Source of the DNA: Paludibacteraceae bacterium
GTDB lineage: Bacteria; Bacteroidota; Bacteroidia; Bacteroidales; Paludibacteraceae
Assembly (NCBI GenBank): GCA_017456885.1
Contig: JAFTIM010000015.1
Location: 62,001-126,000, forward strand
Length of the DNA: 64,000 nt
Direction of reading: 5' to 3'
The stretch's first letter is position 1, and every line of letters starts with the position of its first letter. The notes under the pieces are model-generated. The model was not told the origin of the DNA and made no database searches. It worked only from the letters and a program-made list of their open reading frames with translations. A program made the translations under genes and the position numbers. Positions 44,611-53,616 of the stretch are shown piece by piece.

Positions 44611-45219
44611 CTATAAAAATAATAACAAAGAGAATCCTAACAAAAACCCTACCAAAATTTGAGGTAAATCATGAGATTCCAAGCGTATTCTTGCAGATGC
44701 TATCAAGCCTGCAAGAGTAAACAATACAGCAAATAGGATATACGGATTCAACCCCATAACATAAGATTGAAACATGACGATAGCCATCAACCCTCCAAAT
44801 GCAGTCATATGGGCGCTTATTTTCCATACAAGGTTTATTGTTGCCACAAGCGCCAAACAAACTATTGCAAAATAGACATAAAAACAAAACGGATTCCCCG
44901 CTTTATACAACAGAAATGCAAGTGTCGCATAAGAAATCAGGGTTATCAAATACGGATATCTTCTCTCTTTTGCATTTTTCAGAGCAATTGATGTTACTTG
45001 TCCTGTTTTGTATAAAATCAAGACGGACAAAAGGGGAATAACTGCCGTAAACAAGCATATAAAAAAGAGGGATACCCAAAAAGAATCGTACAAATACATG
45101 ATGCGACCTAAACCATTAAAAAACAGCACTCTGCATAGCACAAACAAATAGGTCGGAATAAAAAACGGATGAAATACAACCGACAACAGCTGCGAGAACA
45201 AGACCGAATATCTTTTCAT
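44611..45219 (-). CDS. PAP2-like membrane protein
   Basis: A 202-residue protein with about six transmembrane segments. Three PAP2-type motifs are visible in degenerate form: NAKERRYPY, KISAHMTAFGG and RLESHDLPQILVG, each carrying the expected Arg, His and His. Typical members dephosphorylate isoprenoid or lipid phosphates; here the motif spacing fits but activity is not certain. The ATG overlaps the rpoN stop (45216-45219), indicating coupling. Confidence 0.72.
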   Translation of the reverse strand: MKRYSVLFSQLLSVVFHPFFIPTYLFVLCRVLFFNGLGRIMYLYDSFWVSLFFICLFTAVIPLLSVLILYKTGQVTSIALKNAKERRYPYLITLISYATLAFLLYKAGNPFCFYVYFAIVCLALVATINLVWKISAHMTAFGGLMAIVMFQSYVMGLNPYILFAVLFTLAGLIASARIRLESHDLPQILVGFLLGFSLLLFL

Positions 45220-46679
45220 ATACTTTTACGTAAGCGAGCGACAGGTATCCCCATACGCTCACGATATTTAGCCACTGTTCGCCGAGCAATAATATAACCT
45301 TTTTCGTGCAAAATAGCCGATAACTGATCGTCAGTCAGCGGTTTGCGTTTGTTTTCCGCATCAATACTCTCTTTCAGAATGCGTTTTATTTCTCTGTTCG
45401 ATATTTCCTCACCCGAATCTTTTCGCATTGTTTCCGAGAAAAATGCTTTCAGTGGAAACACACCAAACTCCGTTTCTGCATATTTACTATTACTTACACG
45501 CGATATGGTAGATATATCAAACCCCGTCAGATTTGCAATGTCTTTCAGTATCATCGGTTTCAGCTGCAACTCATCTCCCGATTCGAAAAAAGCTGACTGA
45601 AAATGTACAATGGCATTCATTGTGGTCAATAAAGTTTCATTGCGTTGTTTTATGGCATCAATAAACCAGCGTGCAGCATCTATTTTTTCTTTAGCAAAAA
45701 GGATAGCGTCTTTTTTGTCTTTCGAAATCGTATCAAGATTACTCCTTTTGTATGTCTGAATCAACGATGAGTACTCGGCATTGATTCTCAAATCGGGGAT
45801 ATTTTGATTGTTTAGAGATACGAGAAGACGCCCGTTTTGGTTTTCAACAATAAAATCAGGAGTTATTTCTTCATTAGCATTCAAGAAAGAGTTACCCCAA
45901 GTCCCTCCCGGTTTCGGATTCAAATTCTTTATTTTATCCAAAACGGCTTTGAGTTGTTCCTCTTTTATCGAAAGGCGTTTTTGTATTTTCTCGTATTGTT
46001 TATTTGAGAACTCATCAAAAAGTTCCTCAATAACCCGTTTTGCCAAAAGTATTGTTTCTGTTTCCGCAAAGCGATTCAACTGAAGCAACAAACACTCTTG
46101 CAAGGTTCGTGCAGCCACCCCTGCAGGCTCCAACCCCTGCACCAATGTCAGTGCAGATTTCATTTCTGCGTCGGTTACATCGATTCCGGAAAAAGCAAGG
46201 TCGTCAACCATTTGTTCCACATCGCGACGCAAATAACCATCATCGTCGATATTGCCAATGATGTATTGTGTCAGTTGTTTTTCTTTTTCCGAAAGTTCGA
46301 TTTCGCCAAGCTGCGCAAACAAATCCTCGCTAAACGTATTCTTTGACGAGTATTGAATACTTCTCATTGCATCGTCAGACGATGAATTATTGGCATATAA
46401 CTTATAGTCAGGGGTGTCGTCATCGTCAGTATAGTCTTCCCAATTCAAATCGTCGAATGAAGATTCCTCGACATCATCCTCCTGACTTACATCGACTTCA
46501 GTGTCGGCATCATTATCGACATCGTGTCCCTCCTCCAATGCCGGATTATCAACCAACTCTTGATTGATTCGCTCTTCCAATTCCAAAGTCGGCAACTCCA
46601 GCATTTTTATAATTTGAATCTGCTGAGGCGACAACTTCTGTTGAAGTGTTTGAGATTGCTGAAGTCCTAAATTTTGCAT
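45216..46679 (-). CDS. rpoN: RNA polymerase sigma-54 factor
   Basis: Sigma-54 directs polymerase to -24/-12 promoters with activator ATPases. The 487-residue protein begins with region I (QSQTLQQKLSPQQIQIIKMLELPTLELEERI), has a very acidic region II (about 50-95), a core-binding domain (GLEPAGVAARTLQECLLLQL; NLNPKPGGTW), and the helix-turn-helix and RpoN-box region (RRTVAKYRERMGIPVARLRK). It is preceded by the nucleoside kinase gene (6-base gap) and followed by the PAP2-like gene with a 4-base overlap. No bacterial enhancer-binding protein is in this window. Confidence 0.95.
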   Translation of the reverse strand: MQNLGLQQSQTLQQKLSPQQIQIIKMLELPTLELEERINQELVDNPALEEGHDVDNDADTEVDVSQEDDVEESSFDDLNWEDYTDDDDTPDYKLYANNSSSDDAMRSIQYSSKNTFSEDLFAQLGEIELSEKEKQLTQYIIGNIDDDGYLRRDVEQMVDDLAFSGIDVTDAEMKSALTLVQGLEPAGVAARTLQECLLLQLNRFAETETILLAKRVIEELFDEFSNKQYEKIQKRLSIKEEQLKAVLDKIKNLNPKPGGTWGNSFLNANEEITPDFIVENQNGRLLVSLNNQNIPDLRINAEYSSLIQTYKRSNLDTISKDKKDAILFAKEKIDAARWFIDAIKQRNETLLTTMNAIVHFQSAFFESGDELQLKPMILKDIANLTGFDISTISRVSNSKYAETEFGVFPLKAFFSETMRKDSGEEISNREIKRILKESIDAENKRKPLTDDQLSAILHEKGYIIARRTVAKYRERMGIPVARLRKSI

Positions 46680-46685
46680 ATTTCG

Positions 46686-48365
46686 TTAATATCTAAAACT
46701 ACTTCCACCAAAAAATTCTCTTAACAACGATGTCGGCGGTATCTCATAATCGTAAATCGGAGCAAAGTACTTTAACAATTTTAATAAACGATGGGCTTCC
46801 GTATATTGTTCACAATATTGAGGTACGTCGGAGAGAATCGGCTCTGCATGTTTCCGTAATACCGACAATTCGAAAAGCAATGCCGAATTGAACATCACAT
46901 CGGCATATTCCTGATAGGGGAATATCCACTTTTCCTCGCCACGACGAACACTCGGCCAACGAGAAATGGTTTCACGTGCATCGTAATTCCTAAACTTAAA
47001 ATCGCGAACAATACGACGCAACAAACGGGTATCGGTCGTTGTCAAGCGATTATGATTGTCAAGCGAGATGGTTGTCAGTGTCGAAACATAAATACGGAAT
47101 TTCATCTCGTCAGGTATCTCTTGCGACAACTCGGGATTCAAAGCATGAATACCTTCGATTAGCAATACGCTGTTTTCCTCCAATCGCAATTTATTACCAC
47201 GATATTGACGCTCTCCTATCTCAAAATTGTAAAAAGGAACCTCTACCTCTTCCCCATTTAAAAGTTGTTTAAGTTGTCTATTGAACAAATCCAAGTCAAT
47301 GGCATGCAGATTCTCAAAATCCCATTCTCCATTTTCATCAAGCGGCGTATCTTTTCTGTTCACAAAATAGTTGTCCAACGACAATACGATGGGTTTCACA
47401 CCTGTTACCATCAATTGTATTGACAGACGTTTGCTAAATGTCGTCTTTCCAGAAGACGAAGGTCCCGATATCATTACAAACTTACTTTGTGGCAGGCGTT
47501 TCTGAATCATATCCGCTATTTGGGCAATCTTTTTTTCATGCAAAGCCTCTGAAATCTTTATCAGTTGATAGATATTCCTTGTTTTTGCCATCACATTAAA
47601 ATCACCCACATTGCTCAAGCCCATAATTTTGTTCCATTGAAGAAACTCCTTAAACACCTCGAACAACTTCGGTTGCGGAACAAACTGCATCAACTGATTC
47701 GGATTCGATTTTGAAGGCATCTGCAACAAAATACCGCCATTCAAACCTTGCAGCTCAAAAACCTTTAAATAACCCGTAGATGGAACCAATATGCTGTTGT
47801 AATAATCCACAAAATCACCAATACGGAAATAACGGGTATAGGCATTGCCAAGCGTTTCAAGCAGAAAAACCTTGTCCATTTGCTTACGCTCACGAAACAA
47901 TTGGGTTACAACCGCAGTTCGCGTTTCCACCTCCTCTATTGGCAAATCCTCTGCAATGATTTCTTTCATTCGATTTCGTAACGCACTTACATGTTCTTCT
48001 GTAATATTGCCGTCCGCAATGTCAAGATTACAATAGTCGCCATTCGATATCGGGTGTTCTATACGCAATGTCGCTCCGGGATACAAATCCTCTACCGCTT
48101 TGGCAAAAACCATACAAAGCGAACGCTCATAAACCCGCATCCCCGACGAAGTCGATGCATCGATAAATTCAATATCCTTAGGCTTATATATCAAGAAATT
48201 CAAACTCTCAACTTTATAATTAACCCGAGCCGCCACAACCTGAAACGGCAATCGGATATTCATATCCGTATAGATTTCTTGCAACGACGTCCCCAACGGA
48301 TAATCTTTATAAACTTTATTGTTACGACAATAGATTGTAACCGTTTTCTTTAGCACAGAACACAT
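46686..48365 (-). CDS. Nucleoside (uridine) kinase with TGS domain
   Basis: A 559-residue protein. Residues 1-70 form a TGS domain (VTIYCRNNKVYKDYPLGTSLQEIY), 70-200 resembles the second additional domain of threonyl-tRNA synthetase (FAKAVEDLYPGATLRIEHPI), and 285-480 is a uridine-kinase-type P-loop kinase with Walker A SGPSSSGKTTFSKRL, SLDNYFVNRKDTPLD and LLIEGIHALNPELS. This arrangement is known in Bacteroidota as a nucleoside kinase; its exact substrate is not fixed by sequence. It is the first gene of the rpoN run. The 262 bases upstream contain no gene beyond a terminator for the next one. Confidence 0.85.
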   Translation of the reverse strand: MCSVLKKTVTIYCRNNKVYKDYPLGTSLQEIYTDMNIRLPFQVVAARVNYKVESLNFLIYKPKDIEFIDASTSSGMRVYERSLCMVFAKAVEDLYPGATLRIEHPISNGDYCNLDIADGNITEEHVSALRNRMKEIIAEDLPIEEVETRTAVVTQLFRERKQMDKVFLLETLGNAYTRYFRIGDFVDYYNSILVPSTGYLKVFELQGLNGGILLQMPSKSNPNQLMQFVPQPKLFEVFKEFLQWNKIMGLSNVGDFNVMAKTRNIYQLIKISEALHEKKIAQIADMIQKRLPQSKFVMISGPSSSGKTTFSKRLSIQLMVTGVKPIVLSLDNYFVNRKDTPLDENGEWDFENLHAIDLDLFNRQLKQLLNGEEVEVPFYNFEIGERQYRGNKLRLEENSVLLIEGIHALNPELSQEIPDEMKFRIYVSTLTTISLDNHNRLTTTDTRLLRRIVRDFKFRNYDARETISRWPSVRRGEEKWIFPYQEYADVMFNSALLFELSVLRKHAEPILSDVPQYCEQYTEAHRLLKLLKYFAPIYDYEIPPTSLLREFFGGSSFRY

Positions 48366-48563
48366 ATTTCACTATAAATAAGCAAATTATAATTTCAAAA
48401 AATAATGTTTCTAACATTTGTAAAAATACACAAAAAATGTTCTTTCAATTACGAATCATCAGAAAAAAACAATACATTCTTTCGATGATTGTTTCCGACT
48501 ATTTCGAAGGGGAGAACAGCTTCTTACACTCTCATTGCAAGGGATTCCGACAGGCAACAAAAA

Positions 48564-48590
48564 AAGTAGGACGCATTTTACGTCCTACTT
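48564..48590 (-). terminator. Terminator after the 48628 gene
   Basis: AAGTAGGACG (48564-48573) and CGTCCTACTT (48581-48590) form a perfect 10-bp stem; on the minus strand it is followed by a T-run. The remaining bases of 48366-48627 show nothing else. Confidence 0.85.
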
Positions 48591-48627
48591 CACTCAAATT
48601 ATTATCAACTATTTAGAACGGCTTGTC

Positions 48628-49383
48628 TTAAACAATTGTAAGCGTCAAAATCGTCACATAGGCATTACCTGCTTTCTTGTTAAACTTCACATTATATGTC
48701 TTATTCGCACTACCTGTGTTAGCAGGGAAATTAAGTGTTACTTTATAGCTATATATCATTTCATTGTCTACGTCTACTTCTTCCTTTTCAGGAGTTTCAT
48801 CCATTCCACTCACCGAACACCCTGTAGAAGATTCTGAATAAACTATATCCCACGACGAAGAAAGCACTGAAGGGGTGTACACGGCGTCATATTCCGATGG
48901 GATAGAATAATGCATATTTATTATAGTCTTTGTTACAACAGCAGGGATACCGCTTATTGTCATTGTTTTCTGATCAGACTCATCTAGATATTTTTCAGGT
49001 GCAATCCACCATCCATCTGAAACAATCTGAATTCTGCCGAGTCCTACATTACCATCTTCGTCGGAAGCAATTATACTTACATCCTCTCTATCACGATACA
49101 CATCCATCTCTCCGTCTTCACAAAAGGTGGAGTATGGGCTGTTGATGGAAACCACGCCCGACACATCATCTGTCATCTCAATATTCACATCAGCCTCTTT
49201 CGTAAAAGATAACCAAGATTTTGTTATTTTAGAAAAAGAGGTAATCGACGTTTTACCCACATTCCCCGTTATATTCAACGGTATTTCTACTTGATTTTCG
49301 TTTGACGAAGAGAATAATAATGCAAGATGCTCTCCGTCGAACACTTCATCAACAGGAGAGAGATTCACTTTCAGATTCTCCAA
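48628..49383 (-). CDS. Hypothetical protein, probably a 5'-truncated secreted protein
   Basis: An open frame of 251 codons with no ATG at its 5' end: the frame opens just after a TAG and its only upstream start codon is TTG (49383). It has no signal peptide, although the body looks like beta modules of an exported protein (VEIPLNITGNVGKTSITSF; DGWWIAPEKYL; NKTYNVKFNKKAGNAYVTILTLTIV). A palindrome-like GCTCGCTACGCTCGC stretch (49411-49425) lies within 50 bases upstream, suggesting a recombination or deletion point. No domain was recognised with confidence. A good terminator follows. I regard it as the remnant of a larger gene. Confidence 0.5.
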   Translation of the reverse strand: MENLKVNLSPVDEVFDGEHLALLFSSSNENQVEIPLNITGNVGKTSITSFSKITKSWLSFTKEADVNIEMTDDVSGVVSINSPYSTFCEDGEMDVYRDREDVSIIASDEDGNVGLGRIQIVSDGWWIAPEKYLDESDQKTMTISGIPAVVTKTIINMHYSIPSEYDAVYTPSVLSSSWDIVYSESSTGCSVSGMDETPEKEEVDVDNEMIYSYKVTLNFPANTGSANKTYNVKFNKKAGNAYVTILTLTIV

Positions 49384-49560
49384 ACGCCCTATTTCCTATG
49401 TGTGTGTAAAGCTCGCTACGCTCGCAGCAACTTTCCCCTAACAACGATATGTAAGTACATCGTTTGTCATAACACAAGCCAAAGCTATGTTATTTTTATC
49501 AAATGCAAAAAAAATTATAATTCTATCTCGCTCTGTTTTTTTAAGTTGAGTAAAAAAATG

Positions 49561-49568
49561 TACTTTTG
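49561..49568 (+). promoter_or_regulatory. -7 box (TACTTTTG) of efp
   Basis: TACTTTTG matches TAnnTTTG 38 bases upstream of the efp ATG. A hairpin ATAACA/TGTTAT with a following T-run at 49469-49497 lies upstream on the same strand, with no gene before it. Confidence 0.6.
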
Positions 49569-49606
49569 CACAGAATCTAATCACATACAAATTAAAAGAA
49601 AAAATT

Positions 49607-50170
49607 ATGATCAACGCACAAGACGTTAAAAACGGCACTTGTTTCCGTGAAAACGGCCGTTTGTATTTTGTTATTGAGTTCCTTCACGTTAAGCCGGGTA
49701 AAGGTAATACCTTTATGCGCGTTAAATACAAAGATGTAATAGATGGTCGTGTACTCGAAAAACGTTTCAATATTGGCGAAAAACTCGAGGATGTCCGTGT
49801 AGAACGTCATCAATATCAATACATTTACAAAGAGGACGATAGTTATATCTTCATGGATCAAGAAACTTACGAACAAGTACCTATCGAAAAAAACAAAATC
49901 ATCGGTGTCGATTTTCTGAAAGAAGGTTTTGTTGTCGATGTTGTATTTGACACATCGACCGACACGATTCTTCTTGCCGAACTCCCCGTAAAAGTAGAAT
50001 TGCAAATCACTTATACCGAGCCGGGTATCAAAGGCGATACGGCAACCAACACTTTGAAACCTGCAACGGTAGAAACGGGAGCCGAAGTTCGCGTACCGCT
50101 GTTTATCGAAAACGGAGAAACTATCAGAGTAGATACTCGCGATGGTTCTTATATCGAACGAGTACGATAA
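49607..50170 (+). CDS. efp: Elongation factor P
   Basis: EF-P rescues ribosomes stalled on proline runs. The 187-residue protein has the three-domain layout: the KOW-like domain I with the tip loop KPGKGNTF (K32 is the residue modified in most EF-Ps), a middle OB domain, and the C-terminal EF-P signature ITYTEPGIKGDTATNTLKPA. No modification genes are nearby, so whether K32 is modified cannot be said. Its own promoter box is at 49561 and a terminator at 50195 follows. Confidence 0.96.
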   Translation: MINAQDVKNGTCFRENGRLYFVIEFLHVKPGKGNTFMRVKYKDVIDGRVLEKRFNIGEKLEDVRVERHQYQYIYKEDDSYIFMDQETYEQVPIEKNKIIGVDFLKEGFVVDVVFDTSTDTILLAELPVKVELQITYTEPGIKGDTATNTLKPATVETGAEVRVPLFIENGETIRVDTRDGSYIERVR

Positions 50171-50194
50171 AGTTTCTCTCCATTTAAATACGAT

Positions 50195-50229
50195 GGCGTA
50201 TCGCACCTTGTATGCGGTACGCCTTTATT
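50195..50229 (+). terminator. Terminator after efp
   Basis: GGCGTA-T-CGCA (50195-50205), a 7-base loop, and TGCG-G-TACGCC (50213-50223) followed by TTTATTAT form an imperfect 10-bp stem. It overlaps the start region of the next gene. Confidence 0.65.
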
Positions 50230-50238
50230 ATACGATTT

Positions 50239-52392
50239 ATGCGCAAAACCCTCGTTTTCATACTCGTTTTCCTATCCGCAAAGGCATTTTCCTCACCCAT
50301 AGAAGCACTTTTGGAGCGAATAGACAAGGGTGCTTCACGCAAATTCGTCATAGAACAGATTGCTTCCGAAAACGACTTTTTTGAACTCGACCAACAAGGC
50401 GAAAAAGTGGTAATCAGAGGCAACAACAACATTAGTATAGCCATCGGAATCAATTGGTATTTAAAGTATTATGCAGGCATCCACCTGTGTTGGAACAATA
50501 TGAATGCAAAACTTCCAAAACATCTTCCACCTGTAACAAAAAAGGAATACCACTCCACGAAATGTCGCTATCGCTACTATTTAAATTATTGCACATTTTC
50601 ATACTCAATGCCTTTTTGGGATTGGAAACGTTGGGAAAAAGAGTTGGACTGGATGGCACTTCACGGTATCAACCTTGCACTTGCCACAACGGGCAATGAA
50701 ATGGTATGGCTAAATGTTTTAAAAAAATTAGGCTATAACCAGCAAGAGGTAGACTCCTTTGTAGCAGGTCCGTGCTTTACGGCTTGGTGGCAAATGAACA
50801 ACCTCGAAGGCTGGGGCGGTGCAACACCTTTAAGCCGCTATCACGAGCAATGCCTCTTACAGCAAAAAATATTAAGTCGAATGCGGGAACTTGGCATCGA
50901 ACCCATACTGCCGGGATTCGGAGGAATGATGCCGAGCAATAGTGATAAAAAATTAGGAATCAACACCATCGACACAGGAACATGGTGCGGCTACTCCCGA
51001 CCATCATTTCTATTGCCAAGCGACACAAACTTTTTCTCGATAGCCAATCTTTTTTACCAAGAACAAGAAAAGTTGTACGGTACAGCAAAATTTTATTCCG
51101 TTGATCCTTTTCACGAAGGAGGAAATAGCAGTCAGGTGAATTTTCAAGAGGTCGGGAAAAACATCGTACACGCCATGAAGCAACAAAATCAAGAAGCTGT
51201 TTGGGTAATTCAGTCGTGGGAAAACAATCCTGCTCCCAGCATGATTGACGAGTTGAAAGCGGGCGACTTGTTAATTCTAGATTTATGTAGCGACACACGT
51301 CCACAATGGGGCGACCCAGAATTTCCGTCTACCCGCAAAGATGGCTTCGGACAACACGATTGGATTTTTTCCATGCTTTTAAATTTCGGGGCAAATGTCG
51401 GCTTATTTGGTAAAACAGAGGCAGTAATCCATTCGTTTTTTACCGCAAAAAATCACCCTCAATTCTCAAAAACACTTAAAGGCATAGGATTAACTCCCGA
51501 AGGCATTGAAAACAACCCCGTGATGTATGAACTTTTTACTGAACTTGCTTGGCGGGATTCCATTTTCGAACCCACGGAATGGGTTGAAAATTACACAAAA
51601 GCTCGTTATGGAAAAACCAACAAACAAGTAACTCGTGCATGGAAAATTTTATTTAACACCATTTATAATTGTCCGAAAAGCAATCAGCAACAAGGTTGTC
51701 ACGAATCAATCTTTTGTGCGCGACCATCGCTCAAAGCCAATCAGGTTTCGGCATGGGCAAACACCCAAGATTATTACTTTCCCGACAGCGTCATGTTAGT
51801 AGCGGAACTGCTACTCGCCTCTGCCGACGAATTTTACGGGAACAACAACTTTGAGTACGACTTGATAGACATACTGCGTCAAGCAATAGCCGAAAAAGGA
51901 CGAATCACGCTTCGCCAAACAGAAGATGCCGTAAATACTTTAGATGAAGAGAAATACCTGCAAACGAGCAATGCGTTTCTTCGCCTTATACTTTTGCAGG
52001 ACGAACTGCTCGCTACCCGTTCGGAATTTATGTTGGGTACATGGCTCGAAATGGCAAAAACATCAGGCAAAAACAGAAACGAACAAGCCTTATACGAATG
52101 GAACGCTCGTACGCAAATCACCACATGGGGCAACCGAGTGGCATCTGAAAACGGTTGTTTGCACGACTACGCCCACAAAGAATGGAACGGCATTCTGCGA
52201 GATTTATACTACGAACGATGGAAGCTGTTCTTTTCAAAAATCAATATCGAAAGCGGGAATGTAACCGAACCCGACATCGACTATTTCAGTATCGAAAGCG
52301 ACTGGTGTTTAAAGCAAAATAAATACGCAACCAAGCCCAAAGCAAACGCCATTGATAAGGCAAAAAGTATTTTCGACGCTATTTTCCGCTAA
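50239..52392 (+). CDS. GH89 alpha-N-acetylglucosaminidase
   Basis: A 717-residue secreted glycosidase of the NAGLU family, which releases terminal alpha-linked GlcNAc. The start at 50239 gives a signal peptide (MRKTLVFILVFLSAKAFSS); an upstream in-frame start at 50212 only adds residues over the efp terminator. The N-terminal domain is followed by a TIM barrel with ALHGINLALATTGNEMVWLNVL, LPGFGGMMP, FYSVDPFHEGGN (E293 as proposed acid/base) and TPEGIENNPVMYELFTELAW (E421 as proposed nucleophile), by comparison with NAGLU. The all-helical C-terminal domain follows. Host mucin or heparan-type glycans are plausible targets, but this is inference. Confidence 0.9.
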   Translation: MRKTLVFILVFLSAKAFSSPIEALLERIDKGASRKFVIEQIASENDFFELDQQGEKVVIRGNNNISIAIGINWYLKYYAGIHLCWNNMNAKLPKHLPPVTKKEYHSTKCRYRYYLNYCTFSYSMPFWDWKRWEKELDWMALHGINLALATTGNEMVWLNVLKKLGYNQQEVDSFVAGPCFTAWWQMNNLEGWGGATPLSRYHEQCLLQQKILSRMRELGIEPILPGFGGMMPSNSDKKLGINTIDTGTWCGYSRPSFLLPSDTNFFSIANLFYQEQEKLYGTAKFYSVDPFHEGGNSSQVNFQEVGKNIVHAMKQQNQEAVWVIQSWENNPAPSMIDELKAGDLLILDLCSDTRPQWGDPEFPSTRKDGFGQHDWIFSMLLNFGANVGLFGKTEAVIHSFFTAKNHPQFSKTLKGIGLTPEGIENNPVMYELFTELAWRDSIFEPTEWVENYTKARYGKTNKQVTRAWKILFNTIYNCPKSNQQQGCHESIFCARPSLKANQVSAWANTQDYYFPDSVMLVAELLLASADEFYGNNNFEYDLIDILRQAIAEKGRITLRQTEDAVNTLDEEKYLQTSNAFLRLILLQDELLATRSEFMLGTWLEMAKTSGKNRNEQALYEWNARTQITTWGNRVASENGCLHDYAHKEWNGILRDLYYERWKLFFSKINIESGNVTEPDIDYFSIESDWCLKQNKYATKPKANAIDKAKSIFDAIFR

Positions 52393-52407
52393 CCTTTAAA
52401 TCCGAAG

Positions 52408-52440
52408 AAAATCACTTTTTTTGAAAAAAAGTGATTTTTT
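52408..52440 (+). terminator. Terminator after the GH89 gene
   Basis: AAATCAC plus seven T, one G, seven A and GTGATTT, then T: a 14-bp perfect stem closing the transcript 15 bases after the stop codon. Confidence 0.85.
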
Positions 52441-52499
52441 GTGTAGTTTTTCATTCACTCATTGCGTCTAACCAACAAAAACAAAACAATAAAACAAAT

Positions 52500-52979
52500 A
52501 TGGAAGATTTAAAAAAAGAATTTGAAGAACTTGTCAAACAGCATAAAACAACCATCTACACGGTTTGTTTTATGTTCTCAAAAGACAAAGAGGAAGTAAA
52601 CGATTACTTTCAAGAAACTTTGATCAATCTTTGGAAAGGATTCAAAAAATTTCGTCACGAGAGCAGTCCTCAAACATGGATTTATCGGGTAAGTTTCAAC
52701 ACCTGCATTTCTGCCGAACGCAAAAAACGCTCGCACGCCACCGTGCCATTGACAATGGATATAAATCTTTTTGAAGACACCGACGACGAAACCCAACAAA
52801 TCCGCCGTTTGAAAGAACACATCAACAAATTAGGGGTTTTCGACCGTGCCATTATTCTGCTTTGGCTCGAAAATATGAGCTACGAAGAAATTGGAGCTAT
52901 TGTCGGCATCTCCACCAAAAACGTTTCGGTACGGCTGTTCAGAATCAAAGAGCAATTAAAACAAATATCTAACATCTAA
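52500..52979 (+). CDS. ECF-type RNA polymerase sigma factor
   Basis: A 159-residue sigma-70 family protein. The ATG at 52500 gives MEDLKKEFEELVKQH; the earlier in-frame start at 52431 would extend into the preceding terminator. Region 2 is KDKEEVNDYFQETLINLWKGFKKFRHESSPQTWIYRVSFNTCIS with the polymerase-binding acidic residues and WIYRV. Region 4 is FDRAIILLWLENMSYEEIGAIVGISTKNVSVRLFRIKEQLK with a helix-turn-helix. The next gene follows after 11 bases and is a small membrane protein, the likely regulatory partner. Its regulon is unknown. Confidence 0.9.
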   Translation: MEDLKKEFEELVKQHKTTIYTVCFMFSKDKEEVNDYFQETLINLWKGFKKFRHESSPQTWIYRVSFNTCISAERKKRSHATVPLTMDINLFEDTDDETQQIRRLKEHINKLGVFDRAIILLWLENMSYEEIGAIVGISTKNVSVRLFRIKEQLKQISNI

Positions 52980-52990
52980 ATATCACAACT

Positions 52991-53587
52991 ATGGAACAAC
53001 ATTTATCACAAGAAATGGAAGAAATGAAACAACAAATTTCATTGTTAAAAGAAAAACTTGAGAATCAAAATATCATTAACGAACAGATATTCCGAAACAC
53101 CTTGAAAGACAAGGTTTCGAATATCAATCGTACCGCACTCATACAATGTACGATTCTTATTGCAGCCATTCCTATATGCTTTTTCAACTTAGAAAATATA
53201 GGTGCATCAATGGCTTTCAACCTATTCACAAACATCTTTCTACTGATAGCACTCGTTTATACATGGTGGAGCCATAAGGGATTGAATACCAAAGCAATTG
53301 TTACCGACGATTTGATAAAAACAGCAGAAAAAGCCATTCGTACACGCAAACTCTACAAACATTGGTATTATTTCAGTTATCCATGGCTCTTTGTATGGTT
53401 AATTTGGCTTGGTTGGGAGTTTTACAACATATCCGAAAACATTTACATGCTGATAGGTTTAACAGCAGGAGCATTGATTGGAGGTATCGTAGGAGGAACG
53501 TGGGGTTGGTTGCAGAAACGAAAGATATTCCAAAACATTGACGATATTCTGACACAAATTAAAAACATACAGGAAACCGATAAATAA
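52991..53587 (+). CDS. Membrane protein of unknown function, partner of the ECF sigma factor
   Basis: A 198-residue protein. Residues 1-45 are an amphipathic, charged coiled-coil-like region; four hydrophobic segments follow at about 48-66, 70-90, 125-142 and 150-172, and the C-terminus is charged and cytoplasmic-like. It has no ZAS zinc motif (HxxxCxxC) of classical anti-sigma factors. Its position 11 bases after the sigma factor and shared terminator suggest a co-regulated pair; an anti-sigma role is an inference. Not recognised by name. Confidence 0.75.
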   Translation: MEQHLSQEMEEMKQQISLLKEKLENQNIINEQIFRNTLKDKVSNINRTALIQCTILIAAIPICFFNLENIGASMAFNLFTNIFLLIALVYTWWSHKGLNTKAIVTDDLIKTAEKAIRTRKLYKHWYYFSYPWLFVWLIWLGWEFYNISENIYMLIGLTAGALIGGIVGGTWGWLQKRKIFQNIDDILTQIKNIQETDK

Positions 53588-53616
53588 AAAAAGGGCTTTA
53601 AAAAAGCCCTTTTTTT
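53586..53616 (+). terminator. Bidirectional terminator between two operons
   Basis: AAAAAAAGGGCTTT (53586-53599), a 3-base loop, and AAAGCCC plus seven T (53603-53616). It closes the sigma-factor pair on the plus strand and dnaJ on the minus strand. Confidence 0.9.
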
